Shown here: one piece after another, positions 18,126 through 27,363 of the stretch
How positions within the stretch are numbered: position 1 is the first letter of the stretch
Layout: every line of letters starts with the position of its first letter
NCBI GenBank assembly: GCA_963205315.1
Contig: CAUJIO010000015.1
Location: 62,001-126,000 of the forward strand
Direction of reading: 5' to 3'
Length of the DNA stretch: 64,000 nucleotides
DNA from: Pseudomonadota bacterium
GTDB taxonomy: Bacteria; Pseudomonadota; Alphaproteobacteria; Rhizobiales; Aestuariivirgaceae
Translations under genes and position numbers: made by a program
Notes under the pieces: generated by a model
Database searches by the model: none
Told to the model about the DNA's origin: nothing
The model's input: the letters and a program-made list of their open reading frames with translations, nothing else

Positions 18126-19225
18126 GGTAATCCTGCCGTCTTGTGAGCGATGGTTGCGGCGCGCGTCCCGAGTTCCAGCGTGGCGGCCTGTCTTAGACTG
18201 CTAAGCACTGACCGCACAAAGGAGACCTGCCGCGCGGCCTCATTGCGTTCGCGGGCAAGGCGGTGGTCAAGCGTCTCGCCCGAAGGTAATTCTGTGCTGC
18301 TCGGCTCCCGCCCTGGGATGAAGGGATCTGCTCCCTCGTCGGGGAATCGATAGGCTGGTGCGTACATCCCGTCTTCTTCTTCGAGGGCAAAGGCGACGAC
18401 CTGAGGCTCATCTTTGCCGAGCAAGAGCAAGTCGAGCAGCAAACCGTGGAAATCGATATCCCCCTCCCCCGAACGGCAGGCGAGATGAGCCCAGCCGCCG
18501 CGATCGGCGTTGATCTTCACATCCTTGATGTGAACCTCGGTCACCAGTGGCGCCATGATTTGAAGCGCCTCCGGCGGCTGCTCGAAGGCATTGGTCATGT
18601 TGCCAAAATCGAACAACAGAGAAAGGCGGGGATTGCCGACGGCCTGAACGATGCGCACCAGTTCATGCGACTTCAGGTCCTCGTGCTGTTCCAGCGTGAA
18701 GCGGAACCGTCCTTCGGGGTCGATGGCGGCGAGCGCCTTGAGATCGGCAATGGTCCGTTGCAGGATGTCCGAGACGCGGCCTTCATAGCGGGGATAGCTG
18801 CGGATCGATTCCGCCGATATGTCGCGCGCGATTTCAGCGGCGGTCTCCAGATGGCGGCGATCGGTTGAACTCGTCTCGACGTGGAGCTTGAGGTCCCGTT
18901 CCGCGGCTGCGGCCGCAAAATGCTGGCGTTGCGCCTTGCTCATGTTGAGCAGCGACCGGTCTTCGCCGTCCTCCACGTGGATCTTGAGACCGGCGAGATA
19001 GTGATCGCTCGCAAACTGCAAGAGGTCGAAAGGCGTCGCCGTTCCAAACCGGAGATTGAGATGATAGGCGTAGGAATGCGCAAAAAGCGGGGCGCTGTCG
19101 ATCCGCGTGACCAGCAGGTCCAGCGCCTCAGCTTCCAGACGGGCCACGAGTCCGGCCGGATCGGATTTCTGCCAGACAGGAAGAGTTTGAGTCGGAGCTT
19201 CCACCGTTGCGGTCCATAGCTTCAT
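18122..19225 (-). CDS. Sugar phosphate isomerase/epimerase-like TIM-barrel protein
   Basis: A 367-residue protein of the xylose-isomerase-like TIM-barrel superfamily. Metal-binding acidic and histidine positions appear as HVE (about residue 82), HVETSS, EQHED and EVHIKDVK along the barrel strands. The C-terminal 80 residues form an extension beyond the usual 280. I start it at the ATG at 19225, which leaves a clear 92-base divergent promoter region; an upstream in-frame start at 19303 would overlap that region. It is the first gene of the ureohydrolase-transporter operon. Its reaction is not evident and an isomerase label should be taken as fold only. Confidence 0.7.
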   Translation of the reverse strand: MKLWTATVEAPTQTLPVWQKSDPAGLVARLEAEALDLLVTRIDSAPLFAHSYAYHLNLRFGTATPFDLLQFASDHYLAGLKIHVEDGEDRSLLNMSKAQRQHFAAAAAERDLKLHVETSSTDRRHLETAAEIARDISAESIRSYPRYEGRVSDILQRTIADLKALAAIDPEGRFRFTLEQHEDLKSHELVRIVQAVGNPRLSLLFDFGNMTNAFEQPPEALQIMAPLVTEVHIKDVKINADRGGWAHLACRSGEGDIDFHGLLLDLLLLGKDEPQVVAFALEEEDGMYAPAYRFPDEGADPFIPGREPSSTELPSGETLDHRLARERNEAARQVSFVRSVLSSLRQAATLELGTRAATIAHKTAGLP

Positions 19226-19317
19226 GGGAATTGCATATTCACCGCGAATTGGATAAATGGGCAATGTCCATTGCGACCAATTTGCGTATACCACTTTCTG
19301 CATCAGGCGGAGTTTGC
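19226..19317. promoter_or_regulatory. Divergent promoter region with inverted repeat
   Basis: The 92 bases between the TIM-barrel gene and the MocR gene hold a perfect inverted repeat GCAATG-TC-CATTGC (19261-19274), flanked by AATTGG (19247-19252) and CCAATT (19277-19282). This is a good candidate for the MocR binding site controlling both directions. Confidence 0.55.
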
Positions 19318-20811
19318 ATGGTCAAGCAGCATGAGGGTGTGCATTTTCCCTTCATCACTATTGATGCGACTGCCCCTGCGCCGGTTTACAAACAATTGGA
19401 AGGTCAGCTGAGAGCTGCCATTCTGCAGGGCACATTGAGAAACGGTACGCGACTGCCAGCCAGCCGCGTGCTGGCAGACGAACTGGGGATTTCACGGCCC
19501 ACCGTCGTGAAAGTTCTCGAAAGTCTTATGTCCGAGGGCTTTCTGGAGGCGCGGCAGGGCTCCGGAACCTTCGTCGCTCCGGATCTTCCCCAGCATCTCC
19601 CGCAGAAGAATCAGCGCACGGATCGTGGTAGAGCCGCGGCTGCGACGCGCCTGCGCCTGTCAGAAATCGGCGCCTTGACGAGCACCATGACCGCCGACCT
19701 TGGGCGGCCTCACTACCGCCCCTTCCTGCCCAACCATCCCGCCCTCGAGGCATTTCCATTGGCCGCATGGCGAAAATGCCGGACCGCCGTAGCAAGAGCC
19801 GGACGCCTCGACACCATGGGATATGGCGACGTTGCGGGCTACGCTCCGCTTCGCAAGTGTATTGCTGAATATCTCGCACTGCATCGCGGTGATGCCTGCG
19901 ATCCGGATCAAATCATCATCACACCGGGGAGCCATGCAGGCTTCGCACTTGCCGCGCTGCTCCTCGCAAACCCTGGTGAAGGAATTTGGTTCGAAGATCC
20001 GGGTCCGCTCACTGTCTTCAATCTCTTTCGTGCTCTCGCACTTGATGTCCGTCTCGTCAAAGTGGATCGGGATGGCATGGATGTCGAAACCGCAATTGCG
20101 TGCCATCGCGACGCCCGCCTCGCCTTCGTGATGCCATCGCGCCACCATCCGCTGGGGGTTACGCTCTCGCTGCCCCGCCGCCTCGCCATCCTTGAGTGGG
20201 CGAGGCACAACGATGCGTGGATCATCGAAGACGACTACGACAGCGAGTTCCGCTATGTCGGCCGCCCACTTCCGTCGATGCGAAGCATCGACGCCGCCGA
20301 GCGGGTGATCTATGCGGGAACATTCAGCAAGGCGCTCTATCCGTCGATCAGGTTGGGATACCTGGTGCTGCCCCCGCAGCTCGTTGGTCTGTTCCGCAGC
20401 CTTGGGGGTCTGATCAACCGTGGCGTGTCGATCGAAAATCAGGCGGTGCTTGCAGAGTTCATCAATCGCGGCCACTTCGTCACCCACCTCCGCCGCATGC
20501 GTGACCTTTACGTTGGCCGCCGGGCAGCATTCTCGGACATCGCCACCAAAGAACTGGGCGGGCTGGCGGAAGTCGATTGTCCGGATAGCGGCATGAACGC
20601 CATTGCCTGGCTTTCGGACAATCGGAATGACAGTGCTGTTCAGCGCTCAGCCATTGAGGCAGGCGTCCAGTGCTTTCCATTATCGGACTACACGGTCAGC
20701 GCCAAATTGAGGAGTGCGCTGATACTTGGATTCACTGGAGTTCCGGCTGACCGCATGCCGGCGCATTTCAAGACTCTCGCCCAGGCGATCACCCGCCCGC
20801 GCCCCGGTTGA
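19318..20811 (+). CDS. MocR-family (GntR-aminotransferase) transcriptional regulator
   Basis: A 497-residue regulator joining an N-terminal GntR-type winged helix (about residues 18-85, with SRVLADELGISRPTVVKVLE) to a fold-type I aminotransferase domain that binds pyridoxal phosphate. The Schiff-base lysine is Lys338 in GTFSKALYP. The ATG at 19318 follows GGCGGAG and is preferred to upstream in-frame starts that run into the divergent promoter. MocR proteins such as GabR and TauR sense amino compounds or PLP adducts. Its divergent position suggests it activates the ureohydrolase/importer operon in response to an amine or GABA-like metabolite; this is inference. Confidence 0.9.
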   Translation: MVKQHEGVHFPFITIDATAPAPVYKQLEGQLRAAILQGTLRNGTRLPASRVLADELGISRPTVVKVLESLMSEGFLEARQGSGTFVAPDLPQHLPQKNQRTDRGRAAAATRLRLSEIGALTSTMTADLGRPHYRPFLPNHPALEAFPLAAWRKCRTAVARAGRLDTMGYGDVAGYAPLRKCIAEYLALHRGDACDPDQIIITPGSHAGFALAALLLANPGEGIWFEDPGPLTVFNLFRALALDVRLVKVDRDGMDVETAIACHRDARLAFVMPSRHHPLGVTLSLPRRLAILEWARHNDAWIIEDDYDSEFRYVGRPLPSMRSIDAAERVIYAGTFSKALYPSIRLGYLVLPPQLVGLFRSLGGLINRGVSIENQAVLAEFINRGHFVTHLRRMRDLYVGRRAAFSDIATKELGGLAEVDCPDSGMNAIAWLSDNRNDSAVQRSAIEAGVQCFPLSDYTVSAKLRSALILGFTGVPADRMPAHFKTLAQAITRPRPG

Positions 20812-20842
20812 GGCATCGCCGCCAGCAGAAGCAGGTCGGAAC

Positions 20843-22429
20843 CTAACTTGCCTCTTCGGTTTTCAATCTCGATCCGAGTAGCATGCCGGCGGCATCGACA
20901 ATCGGATAGCCAACCGAGACAATATGCGAATTGACCCGGTGCAAGTCCCGAATTAGGTCGACATAGCGCATGCTGCTGCGCAACGCAGCACCGCTGCCGC
21001 GGCGGCCCTCACGGAAATGCTCGTCAAACAGTCTGTTCTCGAGCGTCCGGAACGCCTCTTTTCTTCCGAGCAGTAGTTTCGCGGAATCGACATTGCGCGA
21101 CGATAGCACGCCTGTGGCCAAGGTGAGGCTGCTCACTATGATGCTGCAAAGCTCATCGAGCGAGTTTTGTTCTTCGTCGCTGAATTTGACGTTGTCCTTG
21201 ATCTTGGCCTTGATACGATCATTGAGATTCAGGCAGATGACGTCGCCTGCATGCTCGAGATTGCTGACGAAGAGCATGATCTCTTGAGCGCGCCGCGCTT
21301 CTTCATTCGACAGCTCGGTCTGAGCGAGGTCCGAAAGATAGGATTGCAGGCCAACTTGAAATGCGTTGAGCCGCTCGTCCAATTCCTTCAGCATTTTTAG
21401 GGTTTCCGTACTGCCTTTGCGAAGCGCGGTCATGGCGACCTCGAGCATTTGCTGGAGCACTTCGCTCATCCGGCCGGTTTCGAGGATCGCATTTGCAAGC
21501 GCGACCGGGGGCAGCGAAAAGACGCCCTTTTCAAGATAGCGCAACGACGACAACCGGTCGGTGGCTTGCTGCTGGTCACGCACCAGCCGGGCCATAATCT
21601 TGTCCACTATCCCGATGAGCGGCAGGAAAACCGTCCCGATCACGATGTTAAACAGCGTATGAAATGCCACGGCCGTCTCGAGCGGAGCCAGTGGCAGCTT
21701 GACGACAAATGCTGTGATCCAGCCGATGAAAGGGATCGCCGCAATGGCCATGGTTCCGCGGCACAGCAAGTTGCCGAGTGGAAGGCGCCGCGCTGCAGCC
21801 GGCAGAGCGAAGGTAGACAAGGCGGCGGGCAGTCCGCCACCAAAGTTGATCCCCAGGATGAAGCTCAAGGCCGCGGGCACCTCGAGGCTGCCATTCGCCA
21901 ACAGCGATGCGATGAGCAGGATGGCGGCCATGGTGGAATGAAACACCCAGGCCAGCATTGCGCCTATCAGGAACGCCAAGTACGGCTCCTGACCCACCGC
22001 CATCAGGACCTCGTGAAACAGGCTTCCATCGCTGAGCGGCAAGATTGCGGATCTGATCAATTGCAGCGACAGCAAGGTGAACCCGAGGCCAATGAATATC
22101 CGGCCGATATTGTGAGGTCGGAATTCCTTCGACACGTTGAAAGTCACATAGCCGGCAAACGCGAGGATTGGCGAAGCCCAGAGTGCGATATTGCTGCCCG
22201 AAGCGAAAACCGATGAGACGATCACCGAACCGACGTCGGCGCCGAGCAGAATGGCGAGACCGATCGCGGTGCCGACAGCGCCCGAAGCAGCAATTCCAGC
22301 CACGATCAGCACCATGGCAGTGACGCTTCCGAGAATCGCCGTCGCAACGGCGCCTGCGGCAAAGGCCGAAAATCGATTGGCGAGATGGTCCTTCAGGAAG
22401 AATTCCAGCTGGTCGCCCCAGGCGCGCAT
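20843..22429 (-). CDS. Na/Pi cotransporter (NptA-like) with PhoU-like domain, shortened N-terminus
   Basis: A membrane phosphate transporter of 528 residues: two Na_Pi_cotrans repeats in the first 300 residues and a cytoplasmic PhoU-like helical domain (about 330-515). The first ATG falls inside the conserved segment that normally reads RTGVMRAWGDQL; the codons just before it still encode ARTGV, then unrelated residues and two TGA stops. The first membrane helix found in relatives, roughly 25-30 residues, therefore appears lost. It may be a recent pseudogene or a shortened but functional protein. Its 3' end converges with the MocR gene. Confidence 0.75.
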   Translation of the reverse strand: MRAWGDQLEFFLKDHLANRFSAFAAGAVATAILGSVTAMVLIVAGIAASGAVGTAIGLAILLGADVGSVIVSSVFASGSNIALWASPILAFAGYVTFNVSKEFRPHNIGRIFIGLGFTLLSLQLIRSAILPLSDGSLFHEVLMAVGQEPYLAFLIGAMLAWVFHSTMAAILLIASLLANGSLEVPAALSFILGINFGGGLPAALSTFALPAAARRLPLGNLLCRGTMAIAAIPFIGWITAFVVKLPLAPLETAVAFHTLFNIVIGTVFLPLIGIVDKIMARLVRDQQQATDRLSSLRYLEKGVFSLPPVALANAILETGRMSEVLQQMLEVAMTALRKGSTETLKMLKELDERLNAFQVGLQSYLSDLAQTELSNEEARRAQEIMLFVSNLEHAGDVICLNLNDRIKAKIKDNVKFSDEEQNSLDELCSIIVSSLTLATGVLSSRNVDSAKLLLGRKEAFRTLENRLFDEHFREGRRGSGAALRSSMRYVDLIRDLHRVNSHIVSVGYPIVDAAGMLLGSRLKTEEAS

Positions 22430-22947
22430 GACGCCAGTCCGCGCGCGAGGACTTGGAGGCTGCAGGCCTCATCAAGAGAAACGTGGACACAGAAGAAATT
22501 CTCATCTGCAATTTCTTTGAGGTGAACCGGCCCAGCAATGACAGGGCGCGGATCGCCGTTGCAAAGCAGATTGACGCCGTCGAATGCGAGCATCTGCGGA
22601 ATGAGGCGGAGACCGCCTTGCAGGCTGTAATTCCCTCGACCAAAGCGGCTACGGAAAACCGGCCCGCGCCTTGGGCTGTCAACGAGAAAGGCTCCCTCCT
22701 GCGCAATGGCAATGGACGTTAGCTCACGGTGCGCGAACCGTTCGCTCCCATAGAGACAAGGAGAGGGACACTGAGAGAGACACTCACAACACAAGACAAA
22801 GAGAGTCAGAATCACACACAGAGGGGATAGCTCGAAAGGGGAGAAAAAGGGGCTCTTGAAGAAAGGGTCACGGTTCCAAGATCAACCGGCGGAGAACCGG
22901 CCATTCAGAACGGCAAGAATTCAGAAGCGATGAAGGGAATGCAAGAC
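22430..22947. other. Gene-poor stretch upstream of truncated transporter
   Basis: About 520 bases without a convincing gene. The part up to 22720 is open in several frames on both strands but matches nothing I recognise. From about 22750 to 22870 the plus strand is strikingly purine-rich and repetitive (many GAGAGA/GACA runs). The junction next to 22440 is where the transporter loses its N-terminus, so a deletion or insertion end probably lies here. Confidence 0.4.
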
Positions 22948-23202
22948 ATGACCGGACGCCAGAGTTTCAGAGACGGATTGCACCTCAAGGCGGCGCGAGC
23001 CTTGGCAGGCATGAAGCAAACTGAATTGGCCCAGCTTGCCGGGCTGCATGTCAACAGCCTCAAGCGGCTTGAACGGGCGCGATACATTCATGGCAGTGAC
23101 CATGCAATGAGGCAGATCGGCCTTGCCTTGCGCTCCAAGGGCGTCATTGCCGAAGCCTGGCCTTTGGCGATGGTGCGGCTTGCCGACAAGAGCGAGCAGT
23201 GA
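22948..23202 (+). CDS. Small XRE-family helix-turn-helix protein
   Basis: An 84-residue DNA-binding protein consisting almost wholly of one Cro/C1-type helix-turn-helix, with ALAGMKQTELAQLAGLHVNS near residues 18-37 and SLKRLER completing the recognition helix. An ATG at 22930 would add six residues, but AAGGGA is better placed for 22948. It lies beside a truncated tyrosine integrase, so it is probably a leftover regulator of an integrated element. Confidence 0.7.
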   Translation: MTGRQSFRDGLHLKAARALAGMKQTELAQLAGLHVNSLKRLERARYIHGSDHAMRQIGLALRSKGVIAEAWPLAMVRLADKSEQ

Positions 23203-23247
23203 GGCTAAGGCATTGAGGCGAATACCAAACTAGACAGATTTGTCCGG

Positions 23248-24231
23248 TTATCCCATGCCCTTCAACAGCATCAGCATCGCCATGTTGCTCAACGGCCGGT
23301 CGGGCAGCTGTCCCGGAAACATCCAGGTTGCATCTTTGCCTTTCACTCGCTCAAGCACCGCCATAGCGCCATCAGACAATGGCACACGATGCTCCCTACC
23401 CGCTTTCATGCGATCTTTCGGGATAACCCATACCTTATCCGATAGGTTAACCTCATCCCACTTAGCCAATGCCACCTCGCTAGTACGAGCGGCTGTCAAA
23501 ATCGAAAACTCCAGCGCGCTGGCGCTTGTGCTGCTCAGCTTTCGCAGCCGGTCCATGAAACTCGGCATCTCGTCAATGGGGATTGCAGCGTGATGACCTC
23601 TTGAGGTCTTCAAATGCTTGGGGAGCAAGTGATCCAGATGTCCCCGCCAACGGGCTGGGTTGCCCCCCGAACGCAGTCCTTTGACTTTAGCGGCGTCGAG
23701 AACCCGTTCGATCCGCATCCGGAGCCGCCGGGCCGTCTCCGGCACTTTCTGCCAAATTGGTTCAACAACCGTGAGAACCTCAGTGACCCCGATATCGGCG
23801 ATGGGCTTTCCGCGGATAGCGGCGCAGTAGGTGTCACCGAGCGTCATTCCCCACTGAGCGGCGTGCTTGTCATTCTTCCAACCTGGCCTTTGGGTCTTCA
23901 CGTAATCATCCGCAAAGGCACCGAAGGTAATGCTCGCTGCCTTGGCTGCGCTCTCGGCAGCCTTCCTTGCTTCGAGAGGATCGATGCCAGCCTCCACCCG
24001 CTTCCGAGCCTCGGCAGCCCTGTTCCGGGCATCCTGAAGGGTCACGGCTCCGGCGGCGGCGCTGCCGAGCCCCATTTCACGCTGTCGACCGCCATACCGG
24101 TAAATGAAGAGCCATGACCTGGCCCCGCTCGGGCTCACTTGAAGATAGAGGTTTCCTCCGTCCGCATAGCGCCCCGGCTCATGAAAAACTTTGACTTCCC
24201 TAACCGTCAACCGATGAAGTTTCCCCGCCAT
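23248..24231 (-). pseudogene. P4-type tyrosine integrase, catalytic C-terminus missing
   Basis: The N-terminal arm-binding domain (DUF4102 type, with GRYADGGNLYLQV) and core-binding domain are intact, and the first catalytic arginine is visible in TAARTSEV, followed by a lysine in MKAGREHRVPL. The protein stops at residue 327 right after MLLKGMG, where relatives continue into the HGFR box and the nucleophilic tyrosine. Those residues are not present in any frame just downstream. The enzyme should be inactive, leaving a fixed remnant of a genomic island together with the XRE gene. Confidence 0.8.
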
Positions 24232-24543
24232 AATTTGTTCTCCTCCGCATTCTACCCCAGCACCTTACCCCAGCGCAGAACGTGGCTTTGGGCGGTAGAC
24301 CATACATAGCAATGGACTGCGGTAGATTTAAGTCCTTGTTTCCATTTTCTAAAACGGACACCAGTGGACGAGGTGGAACATCTGTGTACGAGGGATGGCG
24401 GAGGGAATGGAGCCCAGATCCAACACTCTCCACCTGCCCCTTGGCAGTAGCGGCAGCAAGCGACCAACCGTGCTTCAACTGAGCTGCCCATCGGTCGACA
24501 GCACCTCCGCAAACCTGCCCTTGCTACCCGAAGAGGGAAATGC
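24232..24543. other. Intergenic region upstream of integrase remnant
   Basis: About 310 bases without a convincing gene. It would hold the integrase promoter and possibly an attachment core. The minus strand has paired ends (GGAGG at 24508-24504 and CCTCC-GCCA ending at 24396), but the 113-base span and absent T-loop consensus rule out an ordinary tRNA. Confidence 0.35.
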
Positions 24544-24858
24544 CTACGGCCTCGCAAGTTCACTCAGCATGGTCAGGTACCGGATGCTGACCGGCTCGGC
24601 CAAAAGTTCATCCGCCCGGTCAAGCAAGGGCTGGAGGTAGGGCATGCTCAGATGCTTGTCGAGGGCCTGCTGGCTCACAAAATTCTCGTAGAAAACGAAT
24701 ACATTGGGGTCCCCCGCGTCACAGTGGAAGTCGTAATTGATGCAACCTGGTTCGGTGCGTGTGGGTGCCACAAAACTTGAAAGTATCTTCAACAGTTCTT
24801 CGCGCTTTTCAGGTATGGCAACGACAGTTCCGATGATGGTGCAGCCTGGCTTCTTCAT
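24544..24858 (-). CDS. Antibiotic biosynthesis monooxygenase (ABM/YgiN-like) domain protein
   Basis: A 104-residue dimeric alpha-beta barrel protein of the ABM superfamily. Visible features are the first strand IIGTVVAIP, TEPGCINYDFH and the strand FVFYENFVSQQALDKHL. Members act as cofactor-free oxygenases or as small isomerase-like accessory enzymes, and YgiN-like ones often ride in sugar operons. It is the last gene of the operon and its ATG overlaps the permease stop (ATGA at 24855-24858). Its step is unknown. Confidence 0.85.
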   Translation of the reverse strand: MKKPGCTIIGTVVAIPEKREELLKILSSFVAPTRTEPGCINYDFHCDAGDPNVFVFYENFVSQQALDKHLSMPYLQPLLDRADELLAEPVSIRYLTMLSELARP

Positions 24859-25808
24859 GACTGTTTCCTGTTTTGGCTTATAGCCACTGCGAGAATGATG
24901 ATGGCACCCCGAGCGATGAGTTGTTGCGAGAATTCGAGCCCGGCAAGGATGAGGCCATTGTTGATGAGGCCGATCATCAATGCGCCCATGATCGAACCGA
25001 TGACAGTACCCTTGCCACCGAACAGGCTCGTGCCGCCAAGAACCGCTGCAGCGATGACCGACAGTTCGTCGCCCTCGCCCAACTGGAAGCGGCCAGTTTG
25101 AAATCTTCCCGCATAGAGCATGCCGGCAAAGGCGGCCGCCATTGAAGAAATGATCAGGACCTTGAACTTGACGGTAGACGTCTTGATGCCGGAATAGCGC
25201 GCCGCAGTTTCGCTGCCACCGGTCGCAAGCACGAAGCGCCCAAATGTAGTCTTGCGCAACACGATGTGCCCGAGGGCACCGGCGGCAAGCATCCAGAACA
25301 GCACGAGGGGTATGGGGCCGATGCTGCCGCCGCCCAGGAAATAGCTGTAACCGTCTGATAGAATGGGAATGGCCTTGGTCCCGCTCACCCACATAGACGT
25401 GCCCTTGGCGATGCCCATCATCGCCAGCGTCGTCAGGAAGGATGGGATGCCGATGCGCGTGGTCAGTATTCCATTGAACATGCCAACGGCGAAGCCTGTC
25501 GCCAGTCCAAAGAGAATGCCGAAAGCAACGCCACCGTAGTCCATGCCCATGGCTGTCGCGACAGAGGCAAGCCCCGCAACAGCGCCAATCGACAGATCGA
25601 TTTCGCCGGCCGAGAGCACATAGGTCATGGCCACCGCCATGATCGCGATCATCGCCGTCTGGCGGATGATGTTGAGCAGGTTGTTGGCGTCAAGAAAGCC
25701 CTTGTGCCCGAGCGTTACGGCGAAGAACACGAAGACCCCAAGAAAGCCGAGGTAGATGATGTATTGGCGCCAGTCGGGAAGGCGCCGCGTGATTTGAACG
25801 TCAGACAT
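24855..25808 (-). CDS. Sugar ABC transporter permease (RbsC type)
   Basis: A 317-residue inner-membrane subunit of the BPD_transp_2 family with about nine hydrophobic segments, the motif GEIDLSIGAVAGLAS (about residue 68) and GGTSLFGGKGTVIGS near residue 247. I use the ATG at 25808, which overlaps the ATPase stop by eight bases; an upstream in-frame start at 25931 lies within the ATPase gene. Only one permease is encoded here, so it probably forms a homodimer, as RbsC does. Confidence 0.92.
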   Translation of the reverse strand: MSDVQITRRLPDWRQYIIYLGFLGVFVFFAVTLGHKGFLDANNLLNIIRQTAMIAIMAVAMTYVLSAGEIDLSIGAVAGLASVATAMGMDYGGVAFGILFGLATGFAVGMFNGILTTRIGIPSFLTTLAMMGIAKGTSMWVSGTKAIPILSDGYSYFLGGGSIGPIPLVLFWMLAAGALGHIVLRKTTFGRFVLATGGSETAARYSGIKTSTVKFKVLIISSMAAAFAGMLYAGRFQTGRFQLGEGDELSVIAAAVLGGTSLFGGKGTVIGSIMGALMIGLINNGLILAGLEFSQQLIARGAIIILAVAISQNRKQS

Positions 25809-27363
25809 TGGTCCGGGCCTCCTGGAGAACACGTTGGAGAGCGTGTTCGGCATCCTGCATGCTTCTTTCTGTGTCGCTTTCGCCCTGCGGATCGAAGTGG
25901 GCGCGATCCAGATCGCGCACCAGCTGACCACCGCTCATCACCAGGATGCGGTCACAGGCCGCCAGCAACTCGTTGAGTTCGGACGAGATGACGATGACCG
26001 CCTTGCCCTGGCCAGCGAGTTCCCGGATCAGGGTGATGATCTCGGATTTGCTGCCGATATCGATGCCTGCCGTAGGCTCATCGAGAATGACAATCCGCGG
26101 ATCGGAGGCCAGCCACTTGGCTAGAACGACTTTTTGCTGGTTGCCGCCTGACAGCGTACGCACGGCCGCTCCGGCGGATGCGGTCTTGATCTTCAAGGCC
26201 GAGATCCTGTCTCGCGCCAGTTCCGACTGCTTTGCCGCTGAGATCCATCCCCATGAACTGATGCGTCCCAGGATGGACATCGCAATGTTGTCCGACACAC
26301 TGTGTTCCAGCACGATACCCTGACGCAGCCGGTCTTCCGGGATGAGTGCGATGCCATGCGCAATGGCATCTGATGGTGAGGTCAATTTCACGGGCATTCC
26401 GTCGACCAGAACCTCGCCGGATATGACAGGGTCAATGCCGAACAACAACCTCGCAACAGCGCTGCGCCCACTACCGAGCAAGCCGGCTATGCCGACGACT
26501 TCACCGGCATGAACTTTCAAGGATAAGTCTGTGAGTTTCACGCGGCCCGAGACGCCGCGCAGTTCCAGCAGAACCTGCTCGCGCTTGCCGGACAGACGCG
26601 AAATGCCCGTGAGACCTTTCGACTCGCGGCCAACAATGTGCTGGATGATCGAGGTCAGCGTGAGTTCTGAAACAGGCGCCGTGATGATGTGCCTGCCATC
26701 GCGGAAAATCGTGGCACGGTCGGCAATGCGCATGATCTCATCCATGCGGTGGGACACATAGATGATGGCCACACCATCCGCCTTGAGCTTCTTGAGGAAG
26801 GCAAAGAGCCGGTCGACGTCATGTGCGGAAAGTGCCGTGCTCGGTTCGTCGAGAATGAGCACTTTGGCATCTTGCGAGATGGCCTTCACGATTTCGGTGA
26901 GCTGGCGTTGCCCGGCCCCCAGATCGCCGGCGAGCGCGTGAGGGTCAACGTCCACATCGAGGCTCTTGAACAAGGCCCGGGCGCGCGTAACGGCCTTATC
27001 GTCATCGATGAAGCCGGCGCCCGTCTTGAGTTCCTGGTTGAGAAAGATGTTCTGCGCCACGGTCAGTGTCGGTACCAGGCTCATTTCCTGGAAAATCATG
27101 GCGACGCCGGCACGCTTCGATTCCTCTGGTGTATGGGCGCTGAGGACACGGCCATTCACTTCAACCGTGCCGGACGTCGGCGCATGCACGCCACGCAAGA
27201 TCTTGAGGATTGTGCTCTTGCCTGCGCCGTTGCCGCCCAGCAGCGCATGAATTTCGCGCGCATGCACTGCCAGATCGACGTTGTTCAATGCTTGGACGCC
27301 GCCGAAGTTTTTCGATACGCCCGTCATGCGCACGGCAATTTTCGGTTGGGCAATACCTGACAT
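25801..27363 (-). CDS. Sugar ABC transporter ATP-binding protein (double domain)
   Basis: A 520-residue RbsA-type ATPase. Domain one has Walker A GGNGAGKST (the usual second Glu is Gly), Walker B VLILDEPSTALS and GAGQRQL as a degenerate signature; domain two has LSGGNQQKVVLAKWL and Walker B IVILDEPTAGID. It partners the single permease downstream and the periplasmic binding protein. The ATG overlaps the dehydrogenase stop by one base (TGATG), showing tight coupling of transport and catabolism. Confidence 0.92.
   Translation of the reverse strand: MSGIAQPKIAVRMTGVSKNFGGVQALNNVDLAVHAREIHALLGGNGAGKSTILKILRGVHAPTSGTVEVNGRVLSAHTPEESKRAGVAMIFQEMSLVPTLTVAQNIFLNQELKTGAGFIDDDKAVTRARALFKSLDVDVDPHALAGDLGAGQRQLTEIVKAISQDAKVLILDEPSTALSAHDVDRLFAFLKKLKADGVAIIYVSHRMDEIMRIADRATIFRDGRHIITAPVSELTLTSIIQHIVGRESKGLTGISRLSGKREQVLLELRGVSGRVKLTDLSLKVHAGEVVGIAGLLGSGRSAVARLLFGIDPVISGEVLVDGMPVKLTSPSDAIAHGIALIPEDRLRQGIVLEHSVSDNIAMSILGRISSWGWISAAKQSELARDRISALKIKTASAGAAVRTLSGGNQQKVVLAKWLASDPRIVILDEPTAGIDIGSKSEIITLIRELAGQGKAVIVISSELNELLAACDRILVMSGGQLVRDLDRAHFDPQGESDTERSMQDAEHALQRVLQEARTNV

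Noticed and set aside
24396-24508. tRNA-like ends (GGAGG and CCTCCGCCA) on the minus strand upstream of the integrase remnant, suggesting a tRNA attachment site
   Set aside because: The span is 113 bases, no T-loop consensus (GTTCGAATC-like) is present and no standard cloverleaf can be drawn; only five acceptor pairs match.
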